DNA of 64,000 nt from Treponema saccharophilum DSM 2985 (GCF_000255555.1 NZ_AGRW01000036.1:33007-97006); one strand, 5' to 3'; counted from the stretch's first letter, positions 9,637 through 18,716 are shown. A program made the numbers and translations. The notes: generated by a model not told the origin, from the sequence alone.

Positions 9637-12600
9637 ATGAAAGGAACGAACGAATCACGCGCGCGGAAAATCGCGTCGAAAATAGCAGCCGCTCTCGCGG
9701 CGCTCACAATCGCGGCGGCCCTCTCCGCCGACATCGCGGGAATCCCCGCAGGAAAACGGCAGCTCTACTGGGAAAAGCCCCGCGCGATAACGAAGGCGGA
9801 CTCGCGCTTCCCGCAGGCAGTCTCGTGCGGCGGGAGAATGACGGTATTCTTCGAGGAAATCGACAGCGCGAACAACCGCATGTGGATTTCGGAAGTCTCG
9901 CGGAACGAGGGCGAGCTTTCATGGGGAGAGCCGAGGAGAATCTCCCCGCCGATACGATACGCGGGAGAGGTGCCCGACATACTTTCGGCGGCGGCGCGGG
10001 AGGACGGAACGGTCGCGCTCGCGGCGCAGTCATCCCCGGGCGAGATAACGGTCTACACGTCGGGCGGCGGGGATTTCACGGAATCGAAAATCGACTGCGG
10101 CGGGAAGGAATTCGCCGGCGGAAGGATTTTCGCGACGGCTCGGGGAACGTTCATGATTTTCGCGTCGCTCGGGGACAGCTCGGCACGGCGCGAGGACGGA
10201 TTCTTCTCGATATACGCCGCGGAATCTGCCGACGGGAAAAAATGGTCGCCGCTCTCCCCGTTCGGCGCCGCAAGCGGAATCTCGAACCCGTTCGTCCCGA
10301 CGCTCGCGCCGATAAAGCGGGACGGACGGAAAACGGACGCCGTCGTCTTCCAGGGAATCCCGTCGGGGGAGCTTACGGCAGGCTCCGTCTTCCAGCTCTT
10401 CTACGCAGAGAGGAAGGAAGACGGCTCGTGGGAGAACGCCGCGGCGATAACGTCCGGGGCAGGATACCGGAACCAGCGCCCCGCGCTCGCGTTCGAGGAC
10501 GACGGAAAGGGCGGCGGGAACGTCCTCGTTTCATGGGAGCGGACGGAGACGACATCGGACAGCGCGCGGATTGTCGTCGCGGAGATTTCAGGCGGGATGA
10601 TTTCCGACGCGGAGGAGCTTACGTCACGGGGGGACGCGCACCGCCCGACGTTCTTCGAAAACGGCGGAAAAACCGCCCTCGTCTGGTTCGACGACAGGAA
10701 GGGAACGGACGGAATCTACATGGCGACGAAAAACGGCTTCCTCTGGACGGAAGAGACGCTCTCCGAGACGAAGACGAATTCGCGGTTCGCCTTCCCCCTC
10801 GTCATGGAAAGCGAGATTGCGTTCGCGTGGGAAGACGACAGCGGGGAGCAGGGGCGCATAACGGTCCTCGAGACGGACAGAAGCTGCGGGAAACCGGAAA
10901 TAATCGCGGAAAGCTTCAGAAAGGGAGAGAGGAGCACGTCTGAAAAAGCCGCCGCACGCGTCTCGCTTCCCGACGACTCGAGCGGGATAGCCGGGTTCAC
11001 GTGGATATGGACGCAGGACGAGGACGAGGAGCCGCCGAAGGACGCGTCCAAGCTCGTCCTTCCGGGGAAAAAGCACATCACCTCATATGCGGGCGGCGAC
11101 GGAATCTGGTTCTTCAAGGCGCGCGCGCTCGACAACGCGGGGAACTGGTCGGAGCCGGCGTCGCTCAGGTATTGGCGCGACCTCACGCCGCCGCTTCAGC
11201 CCGTCATAAAGGAAGTCGCGGAAGACGAATTCGGGTTCGCGCAATCGAACGACTTCACCATCGAATGGGAGGACGACGAGCGGGACGACGACATCGCGGG
11301 ATACTCGTGGAACATCACGCCCATCGGGGTGCTCGACAAAACGCTCATGGTCAACAAGACGCACCCGCTGAGGGTTCCCGGCGCGACGGTCGAGAAGCGC
11401 GTCTCCGACATGGTTCTGCGGTACACGAAGGAGCGGGAGCTTCAGAAATGGGACAAAAAGTCGAGGCCGCCGCGAAAAATGATGGGGCAGCGGAAATCAG
11501 CGTCGTTCAGGAACCACGAGAACGGGCTTTTCATCTTCTCCGTCTGCGCCATAGACAAGGTCGGGAACATCGGGGAGCCGGCCGACTATCTCATCATACT
11601 CAACAAGTACCAGCCGCAGACAAAGATTCTGGGCGTCACCCAAAAGACGGACGAATTCGGCACGGTCTCGATTGCGATAACGGGCGAGGGATTCCTCTAC
11701 GACGGGACGATTTCGGAAGTCGCGCTCGAGTCGGAAGGCAGGTCCTACCGGTTCACCAAAAAAAACGGGCTCGTAGTCGCGTCGGACTCGCGCATCGAGG
11801 GAATCTCGCTCCCCGACATGAAGGCGGGAACGTACAGGATAACGGTCACGCACACCGACCGCGGGAAATCGACATGGAAGTCGAGGCTCGTCGTGACGAA
11901 ATCCGGGATAATAAAGCACGGCAACCGGTATTTCTTCGAGGCGGAATGGAAGAAGGCGGATGAAAGCGCTGGCGGAATCGGATTCGGAGACCTCGCGCTC
12001 GTCCTCGTCGCCTCGCTCCTCGTCATGTCCACCATAGCGGCGGCGAGGGGGCTTACGGGCACGGTCAGGCAGATGGCGGAAATAAAAGGCGCGATAACGG
12101 CGATAATGGGAGGAGAGAAAATGCCAATCGAAAAGAAAGAGGAACTCAGGCAGGCGTTCGGGCGGAGGGGAATCAGCCTCAAGGCGAAGCTCTTCCTTTT
12201 CACCACAATCCTCGTCATATCGATTGTATCGCTCGTCGCGGTCTCGCTCGGGCGCAGGCTTTCCGACACGCAGGAAATGACGCTCGCGAAAGGGCTTCAG
12301 GAACGCGTGGACGTCGTCATGGAGAGCATCTCAAGCGGCGTCAGGACATACCTTCCCGAGGGGCTCGAAAAAAGCACCGACATCGCGACGCTGCCGAACC
12401 AGACGGCATATTTCAGCGAGGCTGATTTCGCGACGGTCACGGGCCTTCCCAATTCGGGAGAGAACACGAACATCGACTACGTCTGGGCGTCGAACGACCC
12501 CGGCATACTCTCGAAAATCGACTCGAAGGAGCTGAACCAGGGCTCGTCACGGCTGTCGAATCCCGACGAGCGGATTTTCTCCATAATCGGGGGGCTGAAC

Positions 12601-14487
12601 AAGGAGGCGGTCTCGCAGGTCAGCGACATCTCCGCGGGAATCGCAATCCTGCGCGCGGAAATGGCGGACGAGAAGACGACGGACGGGCGGCGCGAGGAGA
12701 TTTCGAGGACGACGACGGAGCTTTACCGCGAGATTGAGCGGAAACTCAACGAGCTGTCGTCTGACGCGAGCGGCTCCGTTCCCCCTTTCAGCACGCAGAA
12801 GCTCGACCGCTCGCAGCGGACGTACACGTTCTACAAGCCGGTCCTCTACCGGCAGAGCGGCGACGAGGAGACGTTCGTGCGCGCGCTCGTCATGATGCAG
12901 GTCTCGACGGAGGAGCTCATCGAATCCGTGGACAGGGCGCGGCGCGACATCTTCATCATCGCGGTCGTCATCGCAATCATCGCGATAATCATCGGCGACA
13001 TCGCGGCGTTCGCGCTCGCATCGGTCATCGTCAACCCGATAAGGCGGCTCGTCCTCCACGTCAAGAAAATCGGCGAGACGGCGGACAAGGAGGAGCTTGA
13101 CGGCGAGGAAATCGAAATAAAAAGCCGCGACGAGATTCGGACGCTCGGCGACGCGGTGAACGACATGACGCGCGGGCTCGTGAAGGCTGCGAAGGACGAG
13201 AAAATCGCCGCGAAAATCCGCGAGGAGAACATCAGGACGCGTGAGGAGGCGGCGCGGGCGCAGGCGGAGGCGGCGGAAGCGCAGGCGCGCGTCCTCGAGG
13301 AACAGGAGAAGGCGCTCGAGGCGCAGAAGATGAACATGGACGGAAAAGCCGTTCAGAACGCCCTGATTCCGCTGAACGCCGGAAGGGACAACAAGCAGAC
13401 GACGGCAAGCTACCGCGACAAGGAAATCGACCTCTTCTGCTATTACGAAGGCTCGGACGACGTTTCCGGGGATTTCTTCGACTACAAAAAGCTCGACGAC
13501 AGATGGTACGCCGTCATAAAGTGCGACGTCTCCGGCCACGGAATCCCAGCCGCGCTGCTCGTCGCCGTCATCGCCACGATTTTCCGCGAGTATTTCTCGG
13601 ACTGGAGCTTCAAGAAGAACGGGACGCGCATAAACGAGCTTGCCGGAAAGCTCAACGAATTCATCGGAAACCTCGGGCTGCGCGGAAAATTCGCGACGCT
13701 TCTCATAGGGCTGTTCGACTCGAAGAACGACGACGTGTACCTCTGCCACGCCGGAGACAGGATTGTGCGCGTGTTCGACGCGGAGAAAAAGCAGCAGAAG
13801 ACAATCGAGCTTGACAGCGCGACGAGCGGAATGCCTGCCGCCGGTCAGATAGAGCAATGGATGGTGGACATGAAGGGCGGATATCAGGTCCGCAAATTCA
13901 AGCTCAGGAAGAACGACATCCTCTTCCTCTACACCGACGGCATCGAGGAGGCGCAGAGCTATTTCAAGGACGAGCATTTCAGGAACAGGAAATGCGGCGA
14001 GAAAGTCCACCTCGACAAGGACGGGAAGCACATAAACCACATGCCCGACGAGGAATACGAGGAATTCGGCAACGACAGGATAAAGGAAATCGTCGAGTGC
14101 GTTTTCAACAGGCGGAAATACACGCTCAAAAGATGCCACCCGCAGAACCCGTCGGAGTCGCTCGAATTCGATTTGTCCGCCTGCACGGGAAGCACCGAGG
14201 ACATGATTCTCGCGCTCGCATCAATCGAGAAGGTGTTCCGCATGTACAAGAAGCCGGACGCCCGCGGAAATGTGACGAAGGACGACAAGGGAAACATCCG
14301 CATCGACGGCGACGGAATCCGCGTCGACAGAAAAATCGACGAATTCCTGTCGCGGACGTTCAGCGGCTACGATTTCTACTGCCGCGACAAGATGGACATG
14401 GGCGAGCAGAACTACCTCTACTACATCAACGTCAACGAGGACAAACAAGCCGACGACCTGACAATATACGCGATAAAAAACCTTTAA
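9637..14487 (+). CDS. Giant receptor-type SpoIIE/PP2C serine phosphatase with beta-propeller sensor
   Basis: A 1616-aa protein. After a signal peptide, residues about 40-430 contain BNR/propeller-like repeats (for example NGGKTALVWFDDRKGTDGIY), then a fibronectin-like segment and an IPT/TIG-like domain (about 665-750). Membrane helices lie near 782-804, 850-872 and 1104-1131. A second extracytoplasmic sensor region (about 875-1100) lies between the last two. HAMP (about 1132-1185) and a coiled coil follow, then a PP2C/SpoIIE catalytic domain from about 1265. Metal-binding acidic motifs are present: DVSGDFFDY, DVSGHG, TDGIEEA and a late DDLT. It likely dephosphorylates an anti-sigma-factor antagonist or similar protein in response to an extracytoplasmic signal; the partner is not in this window. 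GAGG overlapping the upstream stop serves as its ribosome-binding site. Confidence 0.85.
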   Translation: MKGTNESRARKIASKIAAALAALTIAAALSADIAGIPAGKRQLYWEKPRAITKADSRFPQAVSCGGRMTVFFEEIDSANNRMWISEVSRNEGELSWGEPRRISPPIRYAGEVPDILSAAAREDGTVALAAQSSPGEITVYTSGGGDFTESKIDCGGKEFAGGRIFATARGTFMIFASLGDSSARREDGFFSIYAAESADGKKWSPLSPFGAASGISNPFVPTLAPIKRDGRKTDAVVFQGIPSGELTAGSVFQLFYAERKEDGSWENAAAITSGAGYRNQRPALAFEDDGKGGGNVLVSWERTETTSDSARIVVAEISGGMISDAEELTSRGDAHRPTFFENGGKTALVWFDDRKGTDGIYMATKNGFLWTEETLSETKTNSRFAFPLVMESEIAFAWEDDSGEQGRITVLETDRSCGKPEIIAESFRKGERSTSEKAAARVSLPDDSSGIAGFTWIWTQDEDEEPPKDASKLVLPGKKHITSYAGGDGIWFFKARALDNAGNWSEPASLRYWRDLTPPLQPVIKEVAEDEFGFAQSNDFTIEWEDDERDDDIAGYSWNITPIGVLDKTLMVNKTHPLRVPGATVEKRVSDMVLRYTKERELQKWDKKSRPPRKMMGQRKSASFRNHENGLFIFSVCAIDKVGNIGEPADYLIILNKYQPQTKILGVTQKTDEFGTVSIAITGEGFLYDGTISEVALESEGRSYRFTKKNGLVVASDSRIEGISLPDMKAGTYRITVTHTDRGKSTWKSRLVVTKSGIIKHGNRYFFEAEWKKADESAGGIGFGDLALVLVASLLVMSTIAAARGLTGTVRQMAEIKGAITAIMGGEKMPIEKKEELRQAFGRRGISLKAKLFLFTTILVISIVSLVAVSLGRRLSDTQEMTLAKGLQERVDVVMESISSGVRTYLPEGLEKSTDIATLPNQTAYFSEADFATVTGLPNSGENTNIDYVWASNDPGILSKIDSKELNQGSSRLSNPDERIFSIIGGLNKEAVSQVSDISAGIAILRAEMADEKTTDGRREEISRTTTELYREIERKLNELSSDASGSVPPFSTQKLDRSQRTYTFYKPVLYRQSGDEETFVRALVMMQVSTEELIESVDRARRDIFIIAVVIAIIAIIIGDIAAFALASVIVNPIRRLVLHVKKIGETADKEELDGEEIEIKSRDEIRTLGDAVNDMTRGLVKAAKDEKIAAKIREENIRTREEAARAQAEAAEAQARVLEEQEKALEAQKMNMDGKAVQNALIPLNAGRDNKQTTASYRDKEIDLFCYYEGSDDVSGDFFDYKKLDDRWYAVIKCDVSGHGIPAALLVAVIATIFREYFSDWSFKKNGTRINELAGKLNEFIGNLGLRGKFATLLIGLFDSKNDDVYLCHAGDRIVRVFDAEKKQQKTIELDSATSGMPAAGQIEQWMVDMKGGYQVRKFKLRKNDILFLYTDGIEEAQSYFKDEHFRNRKCGEKVHLDKDGKHINHMPDEEYEEFGNDRIKEIVECVFNRRKYTLKRCHPQNPSESLEFDLSACTGSTEDMILALASIEKVFRMYKKPDARGNVTKDDKGNIRIDGDGIRVDRKIDEFLSRTFSGYDFYCRDKMDMGEQNYLYYINVNEDKQADDLTIYAIKNL

Positions 14488-14489
14488 GG

Positions 14490-14939
14490 GGCAGGCGCAC
14501 GCATTGTTTAGCGCGCGTTTTTCTTTATTACATGGAGCGTGCGCACGCAGCTCCCCGCGTTGCGGGGAGTGCGCCATGTCGGGCGATTTCGTGTCGATTA
14601 GCAATTCGGCGGTTTTAGCAAACGTTGCATTTCCGCCACGGGCAGGCACGCATTATTTAACGCGCGTTTTTCTTTATTATTCCGAGCGTGCGCACGCAGC
14701 TCCCCGCGTTGCGGGGAGTGCGCCTTGATGGGGGCTTTCGTGTCGATTTGCAATTCGTCGGTTTTAGCAAACATCGCATTTCCGCACCGGGCAGGCACGC
14801 ATTGTTTAGCGCGCGTTTCTCTTTATTACATGGAGCGTGCGCACGCAGCTCCCCGCGTTGCGGGGAGTGCGCCTTGATGGGGGCTTTCGCGTTGATTAAC
14901 GATTTTCCGTGTTAAGCAAATATCTCAATCTCATCACAG
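14490..14939. repeat. Three tandem ~150-bp imperfect direct repeats
   Basis: Units begin at 14490, 14641 and 14790, each opening with GGCAGG(C)GCACGCATT or GGCAGGCACGCATT. Each contains GCGCGCGTTT, a self-complementary GCGTGCGCACGC and a hairpin CTCCCCGCgttGCGGGGAG, then TTAGCAAA or TAAGCAAA near the end. Identity between units looks high, with scattered substitutions. They fill the space between the phosphatase gene and 14940. Short open frames run through them, but the shared part is the palindrome rather than a codon pattern, so I treat them as non-coding, REP-like DNA. Confidence 0.85.
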
Positions 14940-15085
14940 GTAGGCACGCGCTCCGCGCGTGCCGGAGAACGCCCGTTCCAACTCATAACGCTTAGGACGC
15001 GCAACGGTTCACGGGGCGCACGTGCCGGTGAACGCCCGTTCCAACGCATAGCGACAAGGACGCGTCAAGAATTCACGGGGCGCAC
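14940..15085. repeat. Two ~63-bp tandem repeats overlapping a gene end
   Basis: Units at 14959-15021 and 15022-15085 share GTGCCGG(A/T)GAACGCCCGTTCCAAC at one end and TTCACGGGGCGCAC at the other. They are preceded by a palindrome GGCACGCGctccgCGCGTGCC. The second unit extends into the last codons of the TIM-barrel gene (15065), so that protein's final residues come from the repeat. Confidence 0.75.
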
Positions 15086-15910
15086 TATCGAGCGGACGAA
15101 CGAGAGGGATGCGGGGACATCCACGACGCCTTCGAATATGAGGAGGGCGTCGGGACATTCCGCTTTTATCCGCGGGAGGAAATCCTTCCAGCCCATAATT
15201 CCCTGACCGAGGGGAGCGAATTCGAGGTTCCCGTCGCGGACTACGTAATCCTTCAGGTGGAAGCCCGCGATTTTTCCGCGGAACAATTTCATGCACCGGT
15301 CGAATATATCGGCGCGCTCCTCGTGGTTTCCGATGTGGAGGTAATTGTAGATGTCGACGATGAAGCGGAAATGCTCCAGCCCAGGGTCAATTTCGTCGGC
15401 AAGGCGGCGGAGAAGCTCGGGTTTGTACATGCAATGCCCCCACGCGCCCTCGAGCGCCATGCACACTCCGCTTTCCGCGGCGATTTTCGGCATCGGGGAG
15501 AAAACCTTCTTTACCGCCTGGAACGCCTCCTCCGTCTGGTTTCTCGGATTGTATGTCCATTTGTCGTCGTTGTAGCTTCCCGTCTCGCTGGCGACGAATT
15601 TTGCCCCGAACGCGGCGGCGTGCCTCAGGTGGTCGGCATATTTTTCCGCACCGGCGCGGACTTTTTTCTCGTCGGAATGTACTGGATTGAAATACGCGCC
15701 GAGAAGGGGAATCTCGACGCCGTGAGAATTGAACCCATTGCGGATTTCCGACACGACGTCATCGGTGAGCGTCCCCGGATTCCCGCTCTGCCCCTCGACA
15801 GCCTTCGCAATCGCCAGCTGGACGCCGTCGAACCCCCATTCATGCGCGGTCGAGCCGAGCCAGTCGGCGCTCCCCTTCCCGATATCGTGCGGTCTTATCA
15901 GAATTTTCAT
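15065..15910 (-). CDS. Sugar phosphate isomerase/epimerase-like TIM barrel protein
   Basis: A 281-aa member of the xylose-isomerase-like/AP-endonuclease-2 TIM-barrel family. It has an N-terminal RPHDIGKG strand, a central SETGSYNDD, an acidic metal-ligand strand (MALEGAWGH), FIVDIYNYLH and a late GFHLKDYV, the usual spacing of metal-binding Glu/Asp/His in this fold. The substrate cannot be named. AAGGAG lies before the ATG, and an extended -10 (TGGTAGAAT, 15985-15993 complement) gives a plausible promoter. The C-terminus overlaps a tandem repeat. Confidence 0.8.
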   Translation of the reverse strand: MKILIRPHDIGKGSADWLGSTAHEWGFDGVQLAIAKAVEGQSGNPGTLTDDVVSEIRNGFNSHGVEIPLLGAYFNPVHSDEKKVRAGAEKYADHLRHAAAFGAKFVASETGSYNDDKWTYNPRNQTEEAFQAVKKVFSPMPKIAAESGVCMALEGAWGHCMYKPELLRRLADEIDPGLEHFRFIVDIYNYLHIGNHEERADIFDRCMKLFRGKIAGFHLKDYVVRDGNLEFAPLGQGIMGWKDFLPRIKAECPDALLIFEGVVDVPASLSFVRSIVRPVNS

Positions 15911-15984
15911 AAACGAACTCCTTCAAAAAAAAGTAAGCGGCGGAAAGCATGAAACGGACAGCCCGCCGCACCTTCGAAAAACCG

Positions 15985-15993
15985 ATTCTACCA
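15985..15993 (-). promoter_or_regulatory. Extended -10 promoter of the TIM-barrel gene
   Basis: The minus strand reads TGGTAGAAT, a TGn extended -10 element about 75 nt before the start codon. No clear -35 is visible. Confidence 0.45.
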
Positions 15994-16046
15994 CATCGGC
16001 GCGCGAGAACCACGTGCAAGTCCCGCCGACTTTGCGCACGATTCCG

Positions 16047-16943
16047 TCAACGGAACCAGAACGACGAGACTGGATTCAGGTCGTTCGCGCGGAGGAGCGC
16101 GACCGTGTCGGAATACCCGAGCTCGATGAGCGAGGCTATTTTCTCCTCGCTGAAATTCGCCGTCCCCTCCCAGAAATTACCGAGCGCGACGGAGGGAACT
16201 ATGTCGATGAAATCGACGGGACTTCCTTCAGACGGGCGGCGCAGCGCGGAATGGCGCGACGACGAGCCGACATCCTTGAGGTAGACGACGAACGCCTTCC
16301 CCACCCTGCCGGCGTTCTCCTCGACAGGCGCGACGGGCGTATTGTCGCCGCCGATGTGCTGCTGGCCGCCGTCAGAATAATAATTCCCGTCGGAAAGCTT
16401 CACGGGCTTCATGACGAGCGGGAACGCCGACGTCGCGAGGAGCTTCTTCCGTATCTCGTCGGAATCGACCTCCTCGTTCAGCAGGAAACGGTATGAATAC
16501 GAGCCGATTTCCGACGTCACGAGCTTCAGGAGTTTTTTCGGGAGAGAATCGTTCCTCACCGCGGTGACGAACACTTTCGGATACGAAAGCGTCTTGATTT
16601 TCTCGACGCCGATTTCCCCGATTATCGAATCGAGCCCTGCCTGCGAAATCAGGCTCCCGTCCCCCTGAAGCCGCCCCGGAACTTCCTTGAGCCATATCGA
16701 CTCGGCCTCGGCGGGCGTGACGCACGCGAAAAGAGCCGCGTTCAGTCCGCCGACGCTCGTCCCGGAAATGAGCGTCGTCTTCTGCGCGATGCCGAATTCC
16801 GAGAGCGCCTTCCAGACGCCGACCTCGTAGGCGCCCTTGCCGCCCCCGCCGGAAAGGACGAGCGCATATTCCTCGCAGGAAACCGCGCGGACGGCAAGGA
16901 AAAGCAACGCAGCGAGCCGGAGAAAAAACTGTCTGGCAATCAT
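16047..16943 (-). CDS. Patatin-like phospholipase, exported
   Basis: A 298-aa patatin-family lipid acyl hydrolase. It has a hydrophobic leader (residues 1-22), the oxyanion-hole motif GGGGKGAYEVG (32-42), the nucleophile elbow GTSVGG (Ser63) and the catalytic DGG around residue 195-200, so the Ser-Asp dyad is complete. A Cys at residue 23 might be lipidated, but the -3 residue is Ala, so secretion to the periplasm is equally possible. Its ATG overlaps the stop of the upstream lipoprotein gene by 4 nt (ATGA), indicating coupled translation. Substrate is unknown; self phospholipids or host/plant galactolipids are options. Confidence 0.88.
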   Translation of the reverse strand: MIARQFFLRLAALLFLAVRAVSCEEYALVLSGGGGKGAYEVGVWKALSEFGIAQKTTLISGTSVGGLNAALFACVTPAEAESIWLKEVPGRLQGDGSLISQAGLDSIIGEIGVEKIKTLSYPKVFVTAVRNDSLPKKLLKLVTSEIGSYSYRFLLNEEVDSDEIRKKLLATSAFPLVMKPVKLSDGNYYSDGGQQHIGGDNTPVAPVEENAGRVGKAFVVYLKDVGSSSRHSALRRPSEGSPVDFIDIVPSVALGNFWEGTANFSEEKIASLIELGYSDTVALLRANDLNPVSSFWFR

Positions 16944-17506
16944 TCCTTCCTCCTCAGGACGCCGGAACCGAACGACGAGAAGTCGATGTCGGGAACGCGG
17001 TCCGAGCCGAGCGTCATTATCCCGAAAACGGCGAGGCTTTCCCCGTCAATCTGAAAATTCGAAAGGTTGTCCTCCGCGACCGCCGCCGGAACGAGGTGCG
17101 TGAGCGAATAGAAGACGCGGTTTTCCCCGCCGACGTTCCGCCTCGCCATCACGATTCCCACCTGAACGCCCCTGGAATCCGCCTTGGGATATCCGTCGGC
17201 GAGCGCGAACCGGCGCTGCCACATCGCCTCGAAATCGTAGGCAATCCCCTCATCGGCGCATATCTTCTTCCATTCGCCCGTCGCATCGAACGGAACGTCC
17301 GAAACCCTGAGGAACCGCGTCCCGTCCGCGACGACGGGAAATTCGACGACGCGCCCCCCGTCCCCGAGCCAGACGCCCTCAATCTCAGAAATCGAGCCGA
17401 CATCGCGGAAATGCGGCGCGTCGGCTTTTCCACCGGCATCGACGGACGCGCACCCGGCAAGAGAAAGCGCCGCCAAAAAACCAAAAACGAAAAAAGAAAC
17501 GAACAT
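16940..17506 (-). CDS. Lipoprotein of unknown function coupled to patatin
   Basis: A 188-aa lipoprotein with leader ending LSLAGC (Cys19). The remainder resembles a small beta-rich domain (IEGVWLGDGGRVVEFPVVAD), possibly lipocalin- or START-like; no catalytic motif is seen. It overlaps the patatin gene by 4 nt. There is no Shine-Dalgarno sequence, and the predicted -10 (TAAACT, 17514-17519 complement) would start transcription at or next to the ATG, so the mRNA is probably leaderless. Confidence 0.7.
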   Translation of the reverse strand: MFVSFFVFGFLAALSLAGCASVDAGGKADAPHFRDVGSISEIEGVWLGDGGRVVEFPVVADGTRFLRVSDVPFDATGEWKKICADEGIAYDFEAMWQRRFALADGYPKADSRGVQVGIVMARRNVGGENRVFYSLTHLVPAAVAEDNLSNFQIDGESLAVFGIMTLGSDRVPDIDFSSFGSGVLRRKE

Positions 17507-17513
17507 AAAAGGG

Positions 17514-17544
17514 AGTTTAGCACAGGGCGCCCGTCTTGTTTCAA
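17514..17544 (-). promoter_or_regulatory. Promoter of lipoprotein-patatin pair, probably leaderless
   Basis: Minus strand TTGAAA (17539-17544), 19-bp spacer and TGCTAAACT, an extended -10 (hexamer 17514-17519). The -10 ends 7 nt before the ATG. The -35 lies in the first copy of a 120-bp tandem repeat. Confidence 0.5.
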
Positions 17545-17755
17545 GCGGGGTTATTCATCTTTCGGAACGGGCGCGGGCGCAACAAAAGCTGCGCCTTTTT
17601 CGGGGAAATTTTTTTCCGGCGGGGAAAACTTCTTTCTGAAAAGGACACCACCGTTTTGTTTCAAGCGGGGTTATTCACCTTTCGGAACGGGCGCGGGCGC
17701 AACAAAGCTGCGACCTTTTCGGGGAAGTCTTTTTTCCGGCGGGGAAACATTCTTT
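17531..17755. repeat. Two copies of a 120-bp-period tandem repeat between divergent promoters
   Basis: 17531-17635 and 17651-17755 align closely from CCGT(C/T)TTGTTTCAAG through GGGAA(A)AC(T/A)TTCTTT. The first copy contains a GGCGCA...TGCGCC hairpin followed by TTTTT; the second copy has lost part of it. The repeat lies in the promoter region of two divergent genes. Confidence 0.85.
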
Positions 17756-17794
17756 GCGGGGATTCTGCTTATGGGAAAGGTTCGGAAGATTGTT

Positions 17795-17800
17795 TATAAT
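17795..17800 (+). promoter_or_regulatory. Perfect -10 element of the RsmI-like gene
   Basis: TATAAT at 17795-17800 with only weak -35 similarity near 17772. Transcription would begin at about 17807, at the first ATG (17808), suggesting a leaderless or nearly leaderless mRNA. Confidence 0.55.
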
Positions 17801-17807
17801 CGGGGGC

Positions 17808-18590
17808 ATGGATATGAAAATTGAGAAGGCGCTGTTTCTTGTTCCGGTGCCGATGGCCGGGGAGTTTTCGGAGGGGGAGAACGGGAAGGTTCTGCCGGAG
17901 CGGAACGCGAGAATCGTGGCGGGAATAAGGAATTTTATCGTGGAAAGCAGGAAATCGGCGGTGCGGTTTCTCATCTCGCTCGACAAAAATTTCCCAATCG
18001 ACGAATGCACGTTCACGGAGCTGAGCGAGCACACAGCGGCGGGAGCGGATTTGTCGCACCTGCTCGACCCGATTGAGAAGGAAGGAAAGCCGATGGGCGT
18101 GATTTCCGACGCGGGATGCCCGGCCGTGGGCGACCCCGGAAGCCGCGCGGTAGAGCTCGCGCACCGCAAGAACATCCGCGTCGTTCCCCTCGTCGGCCCG
18201 AATTCAATGATACTGGCGCTGATGGCGTCGGGGTTCAACGGGCAGAATTTTGCGTTCAACGGATACCTTCCGGTGAAGGGCGGAGAGCGCGAGTCGAAGC
18301 TGCGGCAGCTCGAATCGCGCGCGATAAAGGAGGACCAGACGCAGCTTTTCATCGAGGCGCCGTACAGGAACGCGAAGATGTTCGAGGCAATCATCAAGAC
18401 GTGCGCGGACGGGACTCGGCTCTGCGTTGCCGCGGGAATAACGGGCGACGGGGAATTCATCAAGACGCGCACAATCCGCGAGTGGAAGAAATGCGAGCCT
18501 CCTGAAATCGACAAGGTCCCCGCGATTTTCCTCATTTACAAAGGGACGGAAAACGCGAGGGGAAGCGGAAAAAACGCGCAGAAAAGATAA
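17808..18590 (+). CDS. RsmI-like SAM-dependent methyltransferase (tetrapyrrole methylase fold)
   Basis: A 260-aa protein of the tetrapyrrole methylase fold. VISDAGCPAVGDPGSRAVE matches the RsmI/YraL motif (SDAG.P...DPG), and VPLVGPNSMILALMASGF matches the following glycine-containing segment. RsmI 2'-O-methylates C1402 of 16S rRNA; this protein is in the same family but divergent, so target identity is not certain. Start is 17808 or 17814: GGGGG has better spacing to the second ATG, while the predicted transcription start favours the first. Confidence 0.8.
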   Translation: MDMKIEKALFLVPVPMAGEFSEGENGKVLPERNARIVAGIRNFIVESRKSAVRFLISLDKNFPIDECTFTELSEHTAAGADLSHLLDPIEKEGKPMGVISDAGCPAVGDPGSRAVELAHRKNIRVVPLVGPNSMILALMASGFNGQNFAFNGYLPVKGGERESKLRQLESRAIKEDQTQLFIEAPYRNAKMFEAIIKTCADGTRLCVAAGITGDGEFIKTRTIREWKKCEPPEIDKVPAIFLIYKGTENARGSGKNAQKR

Positions 18591-18716
18591 GGCTCTGCCA
18601 TGATTTATCGTCATTCCGAACGGATTTCACGGAAATCATGTTTCGGAATCCACGTACGCCGATATATGGATGCCGAAACAAGTTCAGCATGACAAATTTC
18701 CAGACAGAGCGATGAT
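18591..18716. repeat. REP-like nested palindromic intergenic element
   Basis: Contains GATTTCacgGAAATC, TTTCGGaATCCA...TGGATgCCGAAA, and outer arms GCTCTG...CAGAGC, so the whole stretch folds into nested stems. GTCATTCCGAAC and GTTCAGCATGAC halves resemble dispersed palindromic repeats found between genes. A related ATTTCACGGAAAT core recurs near 25033-25048. Confidence 0.55.

Noticed and set aside
11001..11963. Second ORF inside the receptor phosphatase gene
   Set aside because: Frame-shadow composition, and the main frame is continuous with recognisable domains across this stretch.
14490..14939. CRISPR array
   Set aside because: Units are about 150 bp and similar over their full length, with no short repeats separated by unique spacers, and no cas genes are nearby.
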